From Methanosarcinaceae archaeon (lineage in GTDB: Archaea > Halobacteriota > Methanosarcinia > Methanosarcinales > Methanosarcinaceae), in NCBI GenBank assembly GCA_028690255.1, contig JAQVBP010000098.1, positions 3,861-11,164 of the forward strand: 7,304 nucleotides of DNA, written 5' to 3'. Both the position numbers and the translations under genes were made by a program. The notes beneath the pieces are model-generated. The model did not search any database. It had not been told where the DNA came from and worked only from the letters and a program-made list of their open reading frames with translations. Shown in pieces: positions 1-7,304 of this stretch (within the stretch, counting starts at the first letter, position 1; every line of letters begins with the position of its first letter).

Positions 1-93
1 CTCTCGGAGGAGACGGCCTCAGAACTTGAAAAACCCCTGATACCCTATGACATGTTCCTGAAAATTTCAAACAAAACGTTGGATGAACTCTGA
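1..93 (+). CDS. C-terminal end of an unidentified protein (5'-truncated by window edge)
   Basis: Frame 1 is open from the first base to TGA at 91-93 and encodes 30 residues, beginning LSEETASELEKPLIPYD and ending SNKTLDEL. The composition (Glu, Leu and Lys rich, no rare-codon cluster) is compatible with the end of a real soluble protein, but the piece is too short to assign a family. The last codons and the stop lie inside a 27-bp tandem duplication, so an identical TLDEL-stop occurs again in the same frame at 118-120. The protein end itself is therefore unchanged by the duplication. The gene body lies outside the window. It could also be a chance open frame, but the tidy stop makes a gene end more likely. 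Confidence 0.55.
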   Translation, partial: LSEETASELEKPLIPYDMFLKISNKTLDEL

Positions 94-126
94 CTGAAAA
101 AAACGTTGGATGAACTCTGACTGAAA
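73..126. repeat. Two-copy 27-bp direct tandem repeat over a gene 3' end
   Basis: Positions 73-99 and 100-126 are identical, each starting AAAACGTTGGATGAACTCTG. The unit contains the terminal codons and TGA stop of the partial upstream gene. The unit length is a multiple of three, so the second copy repeats the same reading frame and stop. This looks like a recent slippage or unequal-recombination duplication, because no base has diverged. Confidence 0.9.
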
Positions 127-135
127 AGCTTGAAG

Positions 136-291
136 ATGATTGATTTTAAGCAACCAAGAGAAATTATCGGAGTTGATGGGCAATAGATTATCGATACCTG
201 GGCACCAATCGGTTAGTTAAAGGCGCACAAAAAATCTGTGAGGGTTCACGTGTCATCCCCGACCTGAAGGCCGGGGTATTCGTGACCCCCT
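136..291 (+). mobile_element. Probable relic of an IS200/IS605-type element right end
   Basis: Downstream of the duplication the plus strand reads as short protein-like fragments broken by in-frame TAG codons at 184-186 and 214-216, which is what a decayed coding region looks like. It runs into a GC-rich hairpin at 257-276 (CCCCG, one A/C mismatch, CC, loop TGAA, then GGCCGGGG). From memory of the family, archaeal IS200/IS605 elements end in a subterminal hairpin of this kind directly after the tnpB reading frame. No tnpA, no intact tnpB and no left end are visible in the window. The coding identity is an inference from context, and the exact boundary is approximate. Confidence 0.45.
252..286. 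repeat. Hairpin, IS605 right-end type
   Basis: The core stem pairs 257-261 with 272-276 and 263-264 with 269-270 around the tetraloop TGAA (265-268). There is a single A262/C271 mismatch. GTCA at 252-255 can further pair with TGAC at 283-286 across an internal loop. An alternative pairing, TCACG 246-250 with CGTGA 281-285, is also possible. It could act as a transposon end or simply as a transcription-stopping structure for the upstream gene. Confidence 0.6.
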
Positions 292-339
292 GCGCTCTCA
301 AAGTACTAAACAAAAAAATTGCTTAAACTTCATACAGGT

Positions 340-1281
340 TCACCACACCCGTGAAGAGCTGTGGAAAAATTCAAAGCTGTCCACCGCTTCAGGAGAAAGT
401 CCCAATTCTTCAAAAATCCTCCTGAAAACAGTCAGGTATTCTTCTTCGGGTATCTTATCCCCACTGCTTCCTGGAGGCATTACGATTTCGAGCCTTAATT
501 TTCCTGAGGCATCGAGTTCAACTGTGTACCTGTTCTCCTCATCAAAAACCACTACCTTTGCTTTCGGGACGAAGTACTTTACGGAACCCCCCCGGTCTCC
601 GTTCTTTAAAAAGACTTCTGTGGGGTATGCATTAATACCCAAACTGGATGCGTAACTGGAGTCATCACTGTTTTCCATAAGATAGGCATATACAGCCGGG
701 AAATCCGGAGATTCATTCACCTGTATTTCAGCGTCCCAGGTCTGGTTTTGTGCGGCTTTTTTCAGAGCCTCCAGATATTTTTTCGAAGTTATTTCATCCA
801 GGCCGAAGAAGAGCCCGAATTTTTCAAGCATCCAGACATCCGGAGGAAATTCAGATAACTGTAAAGGGGACCCGGGGTCGGAGTGGCTGAGGTTCGAGAT
901 GGCTACACAGGTTCCGACCCCGGCTTCAGTTTCGGATTCGAGCTCACATGCGAAGACCATAAACTCAGAGTTCTTGTTATAGTTAAGTCTTATATTCTGC
1001 ACAAGAGCCGCACTTCCGAAGCGTTCCCGGACTTCAGGAACATCCCCGAGCTCAAAGCCCGAAAAGTTTCCGGGCCAGGGCCAGGAACCTTTCACTTCAT
1101 ACCCAGCTTTCTCTGCATTTGTAAGTGCGGAATTGTAATCAAGAGGCCCTATATTAACTTCCTCTGAAAGGTACCAGGAACTGTCAACAAGACTATATAA
1201 CAAGAAAGGGGCGAAGATACACAGCACAAGAATAAGGGGGATGAGCAATAATAATATCAGTATGGCTTTTTGCTTATTCAT
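340..1281 (-). CDS. Membrane-anchored exported protein of unknown function
   Basis: I do not recognise the family. The 313-residue product starts MNKQKA and has one strongly hydrophobic segment at about residues 5-30 (an uncleaved signal anchor or signal peptide), then a hydrophilic remainder expected outside the cytoplasm. That remainder has four N-glycosylation sequons (NFS, NLS, NQT, NES). Two cysteines about 16 residues apart (FACELE and GTCVAI) could form a disulfide. The C-terminal third is acidic and ends SSSRVW. I chose ATG at 1281 over the in-frame ATG at 1311 because GGAG lies 11 bases upstream and because the longer form would put ten polar and mixed residues before the anchor. The stop is at 340-342. 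It is transcribed away from the 206-bp inverted-repeat element, whose left arm holds its probable TATA box. A surface or envelope role is inferred only from the export signal. Confidence 0.75.
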   Translation of the reverse strand: MNKQKAILILLLLIPLILVLCIFAPFLLYSLVDSSWYLSEEVNIGPLDYNSALTNAEKAGYEVKGSWPWPGNFSGFELGDVPEVRERFGSAALVQNIRLNYNKNSEFMVFACELESETEAGVGTCVAISNLSHSDPGSPLQLSEFPPDVWMLEKFGLFFGLDEITSKKYLEALKKAAQNQTWDAEIQVNESPDFPAVYAYLMENSDDSSYASSLGINAYPTEVFLKNGDRGGSVKYFVPKAKVVVFDEENRYTVELDASGKLRLEIVMPPGSSGDKIPEEEYLTVFRRIFEELGLSPEAVDSFEFFHSSSRVW

Positions 1282-1334
1282 GAAACTTTCAACTCCGGGA
1301 AACACCAGCAAACTGGAAATTATTAGTATTCCAA

Positions 1335-1342
1335 ATTATAAC
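1335..1342 (-). promoter_or_regulatory. Probable TATA box of the exported-protein gene, inside the repeat arm
   Basis: Read on the minus strand, the sequence is CTTAGGTTATAATTTGG, with TTATAA at 1341-1336 preceded by a purine-rich BRE-like AGG. The box lies about 55 bases upstream of the ATG at 1281, which leaves a leader of roughly 30 bases. The box is part of the left arm of the inverted repeat, so the element may have supplied this promoter. The call is by pattern only. Confidence 0.4.
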
Positions 1343-1540
1343 CTAAGTTTGACAGATCTTTAATTAATAGAGTATTTTGTCATAAAAAACGCATTTTATA
1401 GGCATAATATCCATTTAAATCTACAATAATTTTCAATAGATGTATCTCCTATAAATAAATGCAATTTTATGGCAAAAACAGAAGCATGAAGCCCATTTAT
1501 ACATTTAAAAATATATGTTTCTGTCAAATTAGGTTATAAT
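1335..1540. mobile_element. 206-bp AT-rich inverted-repeat element, MITE-like
   Basis: The ends are inverted copies: 1335-1356 (ATTATAACCTAAGTTTGACA, then GA) matches the reverse complement of 1520-1540 with a single extra G in the left copy. Inside, 1375-1402 and 1448-1478 form a second imperfect inverted pair (TTTTGTCATAAAAAACGCAT against the complement of ATGCAATTTTATGGCAAAAA). The whole can therefore fold as a long interrupted hairpin. A TA dinucleotide flanks each end if the repeat is taken as 1339-1536, as expected for IS630/Tc1-mariner-type insertion. No open frame of useful size is inside. Alternatives are an old inverted duplication or a structured untranslated RNA. The remaining spacer, 1541-1711, is AT-rich and shows no gene. 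Confidence 0.5.
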
Positions 1541-1711
1541 AATATTAAATTAAACATAGTTAAATTATAAATAAGTTTGGCTTATTTTGTAAGCTATACT
1601 CACCCAGCTTTAAAATTTGGAATATCGCATTTTCGGCTACAGGCACGGTTCCTTAAAGCCAGATAAGGTCAGAGAAATTGGGACAAAAATTACTGAAATA
1701 TTTACAAATGT

Positions 1712-2227
1712 TTACTGACCTTCCATCTGTTCCGATAAAAATTCGATCATTCCCAGAAGCACAAAGGCCCGCGTTATTAATCCGAAAAATGCACTGTAGA
1801 ATATTAAATACATAACGTCCATGAATATAAAAGGGGAAGAATCGCTTTCCCAGCCAAAGATGCCATAATAATCCAAACTGATCAGTGAAAAGTAGATAAG
1901 CAGGACCAAAATGCCCAGGAAAAAGGAATGAACTGATTTTTTCTGTAGCTCTATCTCTTGTTCCTGATTCCATTCAGCCTTCATGTAACGGCGCTTAGAA
2001 AATAGATAAAATATTACAAACAGGCAAATCAGCATGGTGATAACCGTGACCTGCTCGGGAGATAAATACATCAAAGCACCTTCATCAGGCCATTTTCCTA
2101 GAGGAATTACTTCTAGTAGAACATTAGAAAGAGGAAATAAAATCGAAACTCCTGCAAGAATGCCCCATAAAGTTTGAAGAAAAGAAATGAATTCCTTAAG
2201 CTCCTTTATAACTTTCGAAGTCCCCAT
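1712..2227 (-). CDS. Small four-helix integral membrane protein, unknown function
   Basis: The product has about 171 residues and no recognisable family motif. Four hydrophobic segments lie at about residues 18-40, 60-77, 102-119 and 133-156. Between the second and third is a basic and then charged stretch (SKRRYMKAEWNQEQEIELQKK), broken here for length only, that should lie on the cytoplasmic side. The loop between helices one and two carries acidic residues. I prefer ATG at 2227. An in-frame GTG lies nine bases earlier at 2236 within a 9-base tandem repeat (GTGGGGACT, ATGGGGACT), and neither start has a well-spaced ribosome site. The gene is separated by 144 bases from the reductase stop and by the repeat element from the exported-protein gene, so it is probably its own transcription unit. 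The coding region ends at TGA 1714-1712. Confidence 0.7.
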   Translation of the reverse strand: MGTSKVIKELKEFISFLQTLWGILAGVSILFPLSNVLLEVIPLGKWPDEGALMYLSPEQVTVITMLICLFVIFYLFSKRRYMKAEWNQEQEIELQKKSVHSFFLGILVLLIYFSLISLDYYGIFGWESDSSPFIFMDVMYLIFYSAFFGLITRAFVLLGMIEFLSEQMEGQ

Positions 2228-2281
2228 AGTCCCCACACTTAGAAATTATTTTGCCGTATTTATGCAGTTTATTTTTATTCA

Positions 2282-2297
2282 CTATATAATATATGCT
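2282..2297 (-). promoter_or_regulatory. Probable TATA region of the four-helix membrane protein gene
   Basis: The minus strand reads GCATATATTATATAGTG here, a good archaeal TATA-like match about 60 bases upstream of ATG 2227, which predicts a leader of about 35 bases. The spacer 2237-2371 is otherwise AT-rich and holds no gene. It lies between the end of the reductase gene and this promoter. Confidence 0.5.
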
Positions 2298-2371
2298 TGC
2301 TCAAATTTAACCTGAATGTTGCCTATTCTCCAATTGTATAATTCAAATTAGTTTTGATACAGGTAGCTGAC

Positions 2372-3508
2372 TTACTCCTCAAAAATTTCCGTAACTTCCT
2401 TTAACATCTTCCTTATCTCAATGTTTTGCGGACAAACTTCTTCACATTCCCCACACTCAACACAGTTACCAGCCTTTTCCTCCGGAGAAAGTAAAACTCC
2501 GTACTGGAACCTTGCATTTTTCACGTCCCCGAGCATGGTGACGTCATTCAGGTAACTGAGGGCCCGGGGAATGTTCACGCCTGAGGGACAGGGTACACAG
2601 TATTTGCAGCCCGTACAGTTCACCTTCATCCGGGCCCTGTAAATCTGCTTTACTTCAGCTATCAGGCCTTTTTCTTCGGCTGTCAGGGAATTTGGCTGCC
2701 CCTCTTCAGCAATTTTCATATTTTCTTTAAGGTGGTCCATTTCGTTCATTCCGCTCAACACGACACTGATTTCGGGATAGTCCCAGAGATAACGGAAAGC
2801 CCATTCGGCAGGTGTTCTTCTGGAATCTGCTCTTTCCCAGACCTTTCCGGCCTCCTCCGGGACCTTCGAGGCCAGGTTTCCGCCCCGGAGAGGTTCCATA
2901 ATAACAACGGCAAGGCCCTTTTCAGCTGCGTATTTCAGGCCTTCTACTCCGGCCTGGTAATTTTCATCCAGGTAATTTAACTGGATCTGACAGAGATCCC
3001 AGGGGTAGGCGTCCAGGACTTCCTTGAAAACGTCCGGGCTGTCATGGAAGGAAAAGCCGGTGTATTTTATCTTTCCCTCGGCCCTGGCCTGTTCCAGAAA
3101 TTCGATTACCCCGAATTTCTTCATTTTCTCCCAGTAACTTTTCTTCACGGCGTGCAGGAGGTAGAAATCGATACAGTCCGTCCGGAGCTTTTCAAGCTGC
3201 TCTTCCAGAAAACGGTCCATGTCTTCTCTGCACCGGACCCGCTTGCAGGAAAGTTTGGTTGCCAGAAGAACCTTTTCCCGGTAGCCTTCGGCGAGGGCCT
3301 TTCCTAAAAAGGCCTCGCCCATTCCCCCGTGATACGAATAGGCCGCGTCAATGTAATTTATGCCATGGTCAATGGCATAGCGAAGGAGTTCACTTGCTTT
3401 TTCCTCGTCTATTTTTCCGGGATCATTGTCGAGAACGGGAAGCCTCATACAGCCATAGCCGAGAATCGAAGCTTTTTCACCTGTTTTTCCTAATTTGCGG
3501 TATAGCAT
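2372..3508 (-). CDS. Aldo/keto reductase with C-terminal 4Fe-4S ferredoxin domain
   Basis: The 378-residue product starts MLYRKLGKTGEKAS and shows the aldo/keto reductase barrel. Residues about 12-24 give the ASILGYGCMRLP strand. Residues about 53-57 are DAAYSYH, holding the family catalytic Asp and Tyr, followed by the GEAFLGKAL segment. The catalytic Lys is in ATKLS (about 84) and the His in LLHAV (about 119). SFHDSP, QLNYLDENY and EPLRGGNL follow in the usual order. Near the end are two cysteine groups of ferredoxin type: CTGCKYCVPCPSGV at about 301-314 and CVECGECEEVCPQNI at about 349-363. Each can bind one [4Fe-4S] cluster. This architecture is known in archaea and anaerobic bacteria, and the usual length is about 370-380 residues, so it is complete. 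The physiological substrate is not readable from sequence. The cofactor is probably NAD(P)H with electrons passed through the clusters. It is divergent from the regulator at 3767. Confidence 0.92.
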   Translation of the reverse strand: MLYRKLGKTGEKASILGYGCMRLPVLDNDPGKIDEEKASELLRYAIDHGINYIDAAYSYHGGMGEAFLGKALAEGYREKVLLATKLSCKRVRCREDMDRFLEEQLEKLRTDCIDFYLLHAVKKSYWEKMKKFGVIEFLEQARAEGKIKYTGFSFHDSPDVFKEVLDAYPWDLCQIQLNYLDENYQAGVEGLKYAAEKGLAVVIMEPLRGGNLASKVPEEAGKVWERADSRRTPAEWAFRYLWDYPEISVVLSGMNEMDHLKENMKIAEEGQPNSLTAEEKGLIAEVKQIYRARMKVNCTGCKYCVPCPSGVNIPRALSYLNDVTMLGDVKNARFQYGVLLSPEEKAGNCVECGECEEVCPQNIEIRKMLKEVTEIFEE

Positions 3509-3635
3509 TTTTTGCCTCGGTTTTTGTGTCTACCCGACAATATGGGGGTAATGGCTCTAAACTTTTGTGCCACCCGGATTTCCCCCCGATCATAGAAAAT
3601 TACGGATTTTCCGGAAATTTCGATTTTTCGGCAGA
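3509..3635. other. Reductase upstream region, GC-richer with long purine/pyrimidine runs
   Basis: No gene is supported here. The strand upstream of the reductase ATG at 3508 reads CCGAGGCAAAAA immediately before the start, with GAGG at about 5-8 bases spacing as a reasonable ribosome site. Farther out is a palindrome-like stretch around AATTTCCGGAAAATCC (3596-3625), containing TTTCCGGAAATTTCG with dyad symmetry about TCCGGA. This is a candidate operator for the divergent pair. I see no strong minus-strand TATA box: TATTGTCGGG near 3536-3545 is weak. Confidence 0.35.
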
Positions 3636-3707
3636 AATGACCACAGAAATGACCACAGAAATGACCACAGAAATGACCACAGAAATGACCACAGAAATGA
3701 CCACAAA
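3636..3707. repeat. Six perfect tandem copies of a 12-bp repeat
   Basis: The unit AGAAATGACCAC is repeated six times without variation from 3636 to 3707, and is followed by AAACTAG. Each unit contains the half-site TGACC. The period of 12 bases is a multiple of three, so every frame across it stays open and both strands give artificial repetitive peptides such as NDHR and SFLW. Those are not genes. The array sits between the reductase start (128 bases away) and the regulator's TATA box, which places it squarely in the shared control region. It may be a multi-site protein-binding array or a slippage-prone microsatellite with a switch-like copy number. Confidence 0.9.
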
Positions 3708-3717
3708 CTAGATATTC

Positions 3718-3732
3718 CATTCCATATAATTA
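3718..3732 (+). promoter_or_regulatory. Probable TATA box of the MarR-family regulator
   Basis: The plus strand reads CATTCCATATAATTAGGG, with CATATAATTA at 3722-3731. It lies about 40 bases upstream of ATG 3767, predicting a short leader of about 15 bases. It starts about 12 bases after the 12-bp repeat array ends, so a protein bound to the array could directly affect use of this promoter. Confidence 0.5.
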
Positions 3733-3766
3733 GGGTAATACAAACTAACAAAGAGCCCGATATATG

Positions 3767-4183
3767 ATGGAAAAAAAAGAGCATTTATTCATAGTTTTTG
3801 AAAACCTGCTTAAAATCAAAAGCGAATGCTCCTGTGAGCTCTTTTCCGGATGTGGATTATCGGATATTACAGTGAAACAGATAGGGTATCTAAAAATCAT
3901 TGATGAACACGGGGAAGTAACGTTTAGCAGACTTGCTAAAATCACCAATAACTCGAAACCCACCATCACAGAGACGATTAACAAATTTGTCAAAATGGAA
4001 TGCGTGTACAGGGAAAAATCCCCTGATGACGGTAGAATTTATTATATCCGCCTGACTGAAAAAGGGCGTATAATAGCCCGTGCCGAACACGAGGCTTTGC
4101 TCAGGGTCATTCAAAAAATGGCAGATTCCCTGGATGAAAAAGAAATGGATACCCTCATTAATCTCCTTGAAAAGATTAGATAA
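3767..4183 (+). CDS. MarR-family transcriptional regulator
   Basis: The product has 138 residues. The start chosen is ATG 3767 (MEKKEHLFIVF); another ATG lies directly before it at 3764 and gives one more Met. A winged helix-turn-helix fills about residues 40-100: VKQIGYLKIIDEHGEVTFSRLAKITNNSKPTITETI holds helix two and the recognition helix, read here as pieces, and DGRIYYIRLTEKG is the wing, with the conserved DxR of the family. Helices at both ends (ENLLKIKSE and AEHEALLRVIQKM to the C terminus) fit the dimer interface. The length is normal for MarR proteins. Unusual is the cysteine cluster at about residues 21-31 (CSCELFSGCGLS), which could sense oxidants or bind metal or a cluster, although a C-rich head is not proof. 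It is divergent from the iron-sulfur reductase and precedes lon by 106 bases, so autoregulation and control of either neighbour are plausible. Confidence 0.88.
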   Translation: MEKKEHLFIVFENLLKIKSECSCELFSGCGLSDITVKQIGYLKIIDEHGEVTFSRLAKITNNSKPTITETINKFVKMECVYREKSPDDGRIYYIRLTEKGRIIARAEHEALLRVIQKMADSLDEKEMDTLINLLEKIR

Positions 4184-4196
4184 TTTTTTTGGCAGG
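4184..4196 (+). terminator. T-rich stop signal after the regulator
   Basis: TTTTTTTGG follows the TAA stop directly at 4181-4190. Archaeal termination often uses such T runs on the non-template strand. No clear stem precedes it, so the call rests on the run and its position, and it would separate the regulator from lon. Confidence 0.4.
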
Positions 4197-4201
4197 TTAA
4201 C

Positions 4202-4264
4202 TAGTTAGGTTAATTAAAACTAAATACTTGGCATAATAAATTCGATAAATTGAGAATATAAATT
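4202..4264 (+). promoter_or_regulatory. Promoter-like AT-rich region upstream of lon
   Basis: The spacer reads TAGTTAGGTTAATTAAAACTAAATACTTGG and then TTGAGAATATAAATTGAGA. AATATAAAT at 4255-4263 is the better TATA-like match but is only about 30 bases from ATG 4290, which would leave almost no leader. TTAATTAAAAC at 4211-4221 is the other candidate, about 70 bases upstream. Lon therefore appears able to be transcribed independently of the regulator. Confidence 0.35.
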
Positions 4265-4289
4265 GAGATAACAACCGGGACAACTAACA

Positions 4290-6686
<2,397 letters not shown>

Positions 6687-7304
6687 GCTTTGAAGGGAGA
6701 GGGGAATCTTGAAACGCCCGCCCCCCTCTGTCGGCCATTGAGGCCCCGGTTTTCCTCTCCTCAGCAATCAATCCTGCCCGTTCGGAATGAATATATCCCG
6801 AACCATTCAAAAAATCCGGACCAGGCGACTCCAAAGCCTTTCGCCAGGACCGACCAAACATATTTTTCCTGTTTTTCAAGGTTGCCGGGCCTTCAACGCC
6901 GCTGGTCGGTTTTAATACGTCACCTCTTCACTTCGACCAGGACTTCATTTCTCTGGAAACGCTCCTTTTTGGAAATGCTCTGGCCTTTTTGTACATTTTC
7001 AAAAAAAAGTTCCGGGGATTTTTTGAAGCTATTTCTCAAAAAGGTCATTTTTTGAAATATTGTAGAATTGCCGGGGACTCGTATGAATAAAATGGGCATA
7101 TTTAACATATTATACGAAAAAATACATAGATAAATACATAAAATTGAAGTTTTAGACATTTAGTGTCCTTTTTGTAGTATTTTCTGAAAAATGTCCCGGG
7201 ACTTTTGCAGATGACCTGCCCAATCCGGCAATATTGTAGGCGGATCGGAGAAATCGGAGAAATAGGTGAACGATTAAAGGGTGCCGTTCAAAACAGAATT
7301 GGAA
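6687..7304. other. Gene-poor downstream region
   Basis: I find no convincing coding region in these 618 bases. Open frames exist on both strands but have low-quality composition, no ribosome sites and no family similarity that I can recognise. The first 250 bases are GC-rich (runs of C at 6717-6726 and CCCGGTTTTCCTC), and the rest is AT-rich with repeated TTTTT runs, for example at 6964-6970, 6986-6990 and 7019-7024. Short A-tracts and T-tracts suggest decayed or regulatory sequence. A weak TATA-like AACATATTATACGAA at 7103-7117 has no open frame downstream in the window. The window ends in a short AGAAATCGG repeat. Confidence 0.6.
7245..7264 (+). repeat. Short direct repeat GGAGAAATC at the right edge
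   Basis: GGAGAAATCGGAGAAATAGG runs from 7246 to 7265, so a 9-base unit GGAGAAATC occurs and is repeated with one change (GGAGAAATA). It lies 40 bases from the window edge. It may be the start of a larger repeat or merely a chance doublet. Confidence 0.5.

Noticed and set aside
136..216. Stop-codon readthrough (TAG as pyrrolysine) in the relic coding region
   Set aside because: Two TAG codons occur within 31 bases in a region without a recognised protein, so decay is the simpler explanation.
883..1167. A 94-codon plus-strand frame opposite the exported-protein gene
   Set aside because: It is entirely inside the longer minus-strand gene, lacks a ribosome site and has a random-looking composition.
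1541..1711. Small RNA gene downstream of the inverted-repeat element
   Set aside because: I found no promoter-plus-terminator arrangement and no stable-looking stem in this AT-rich stretch.
3636..3707. CRISPR array
   Set aside because: The units are only 12 bases and run directly end to end with no spacers, so this is a tandem repeat and not CRISPR.
3490..3784. Several overlapping open frames over the 12-bp array (peptides rich in NDHR, CGHF, SLWF)
   Set aside because: The repeat keeps all frames open by having a length that is a multiple of three. The peptides are artefacts of the repeat and have no start signal or family.
6690..7055. A 121-codon plus-strand frame after lon
   Set aside because: Low complexity, no ribosome site, runs across GC-rich then T-rich sequence without any recognisable motif.
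6920..7159. A 79-codon minus-strand frame near the right end
   Set aside because: It starts among AT-rich sequence without a promoter or ribosome site, and its composition (F, K, S rich) follows the A/T tracts.

Overview
The window looks like accessory chromosomal DNA of a methanogenic archaeon of the Methanosarcina type. This is an inference from several signs: archaeal TATA-like boxes with an adjacent purine-rich BRE in front of most genes, T-rich gene ends, long AT-rich spacers between GC-richer genes, a cluster-type aldo/keto reductase, and a soluble bacterial-type Lon. No rRNA or tRNA is present to prove it.

Layout, left to right. Positions 1-93 hold the last 30 codons of an unidentified gene. 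Its 3' end, with the stop codon, has been copied once in tandem (27-bp unit), and it is followed by a decayed stretch with a hairpin of IS200/IS605 right-end type. Three genes then lie on the minus strand: a single-pass exported protein of unknown function (340-1281), a small four-helix membrane protein (1712-2227) and an aldo/keto reductase with two predicted [4Fe-4S] clusters (2372-3508). Between the first two lies a 206-bp AT-rich inverted-repeat element (1335-1540) that resembles a MITE and carries TATA-like boxes in its arms.

Positions 3509-3763 separate the reductase from a divergently transcribed MarR-family regulator (3767-4183, plus strand). This spacer carries six perfect copies of a 12-bp repeat (3636-3707), followed by the regulator's probable TATA box. 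The regulator is followed at 4290-6686 by a complete Lon protease of LonA architecture with its own promoter-like sequence. The last 618 bp have no convincing gene but contain a terminator-like T run, an AT-rich promoter-like patch and short repeats.

Working together: the regulator, which has a cysteine-rich N-terminal segment, sits head to head with an iron-sulfur oxidoreductase and just upstream of a protein quality-control protease. A redox- or stress-linked control unit, with the 12-bp array as part of the control region, is the most interesting hypothesis here. Nothing in the sequence proves it. All motif positions were read by eye.
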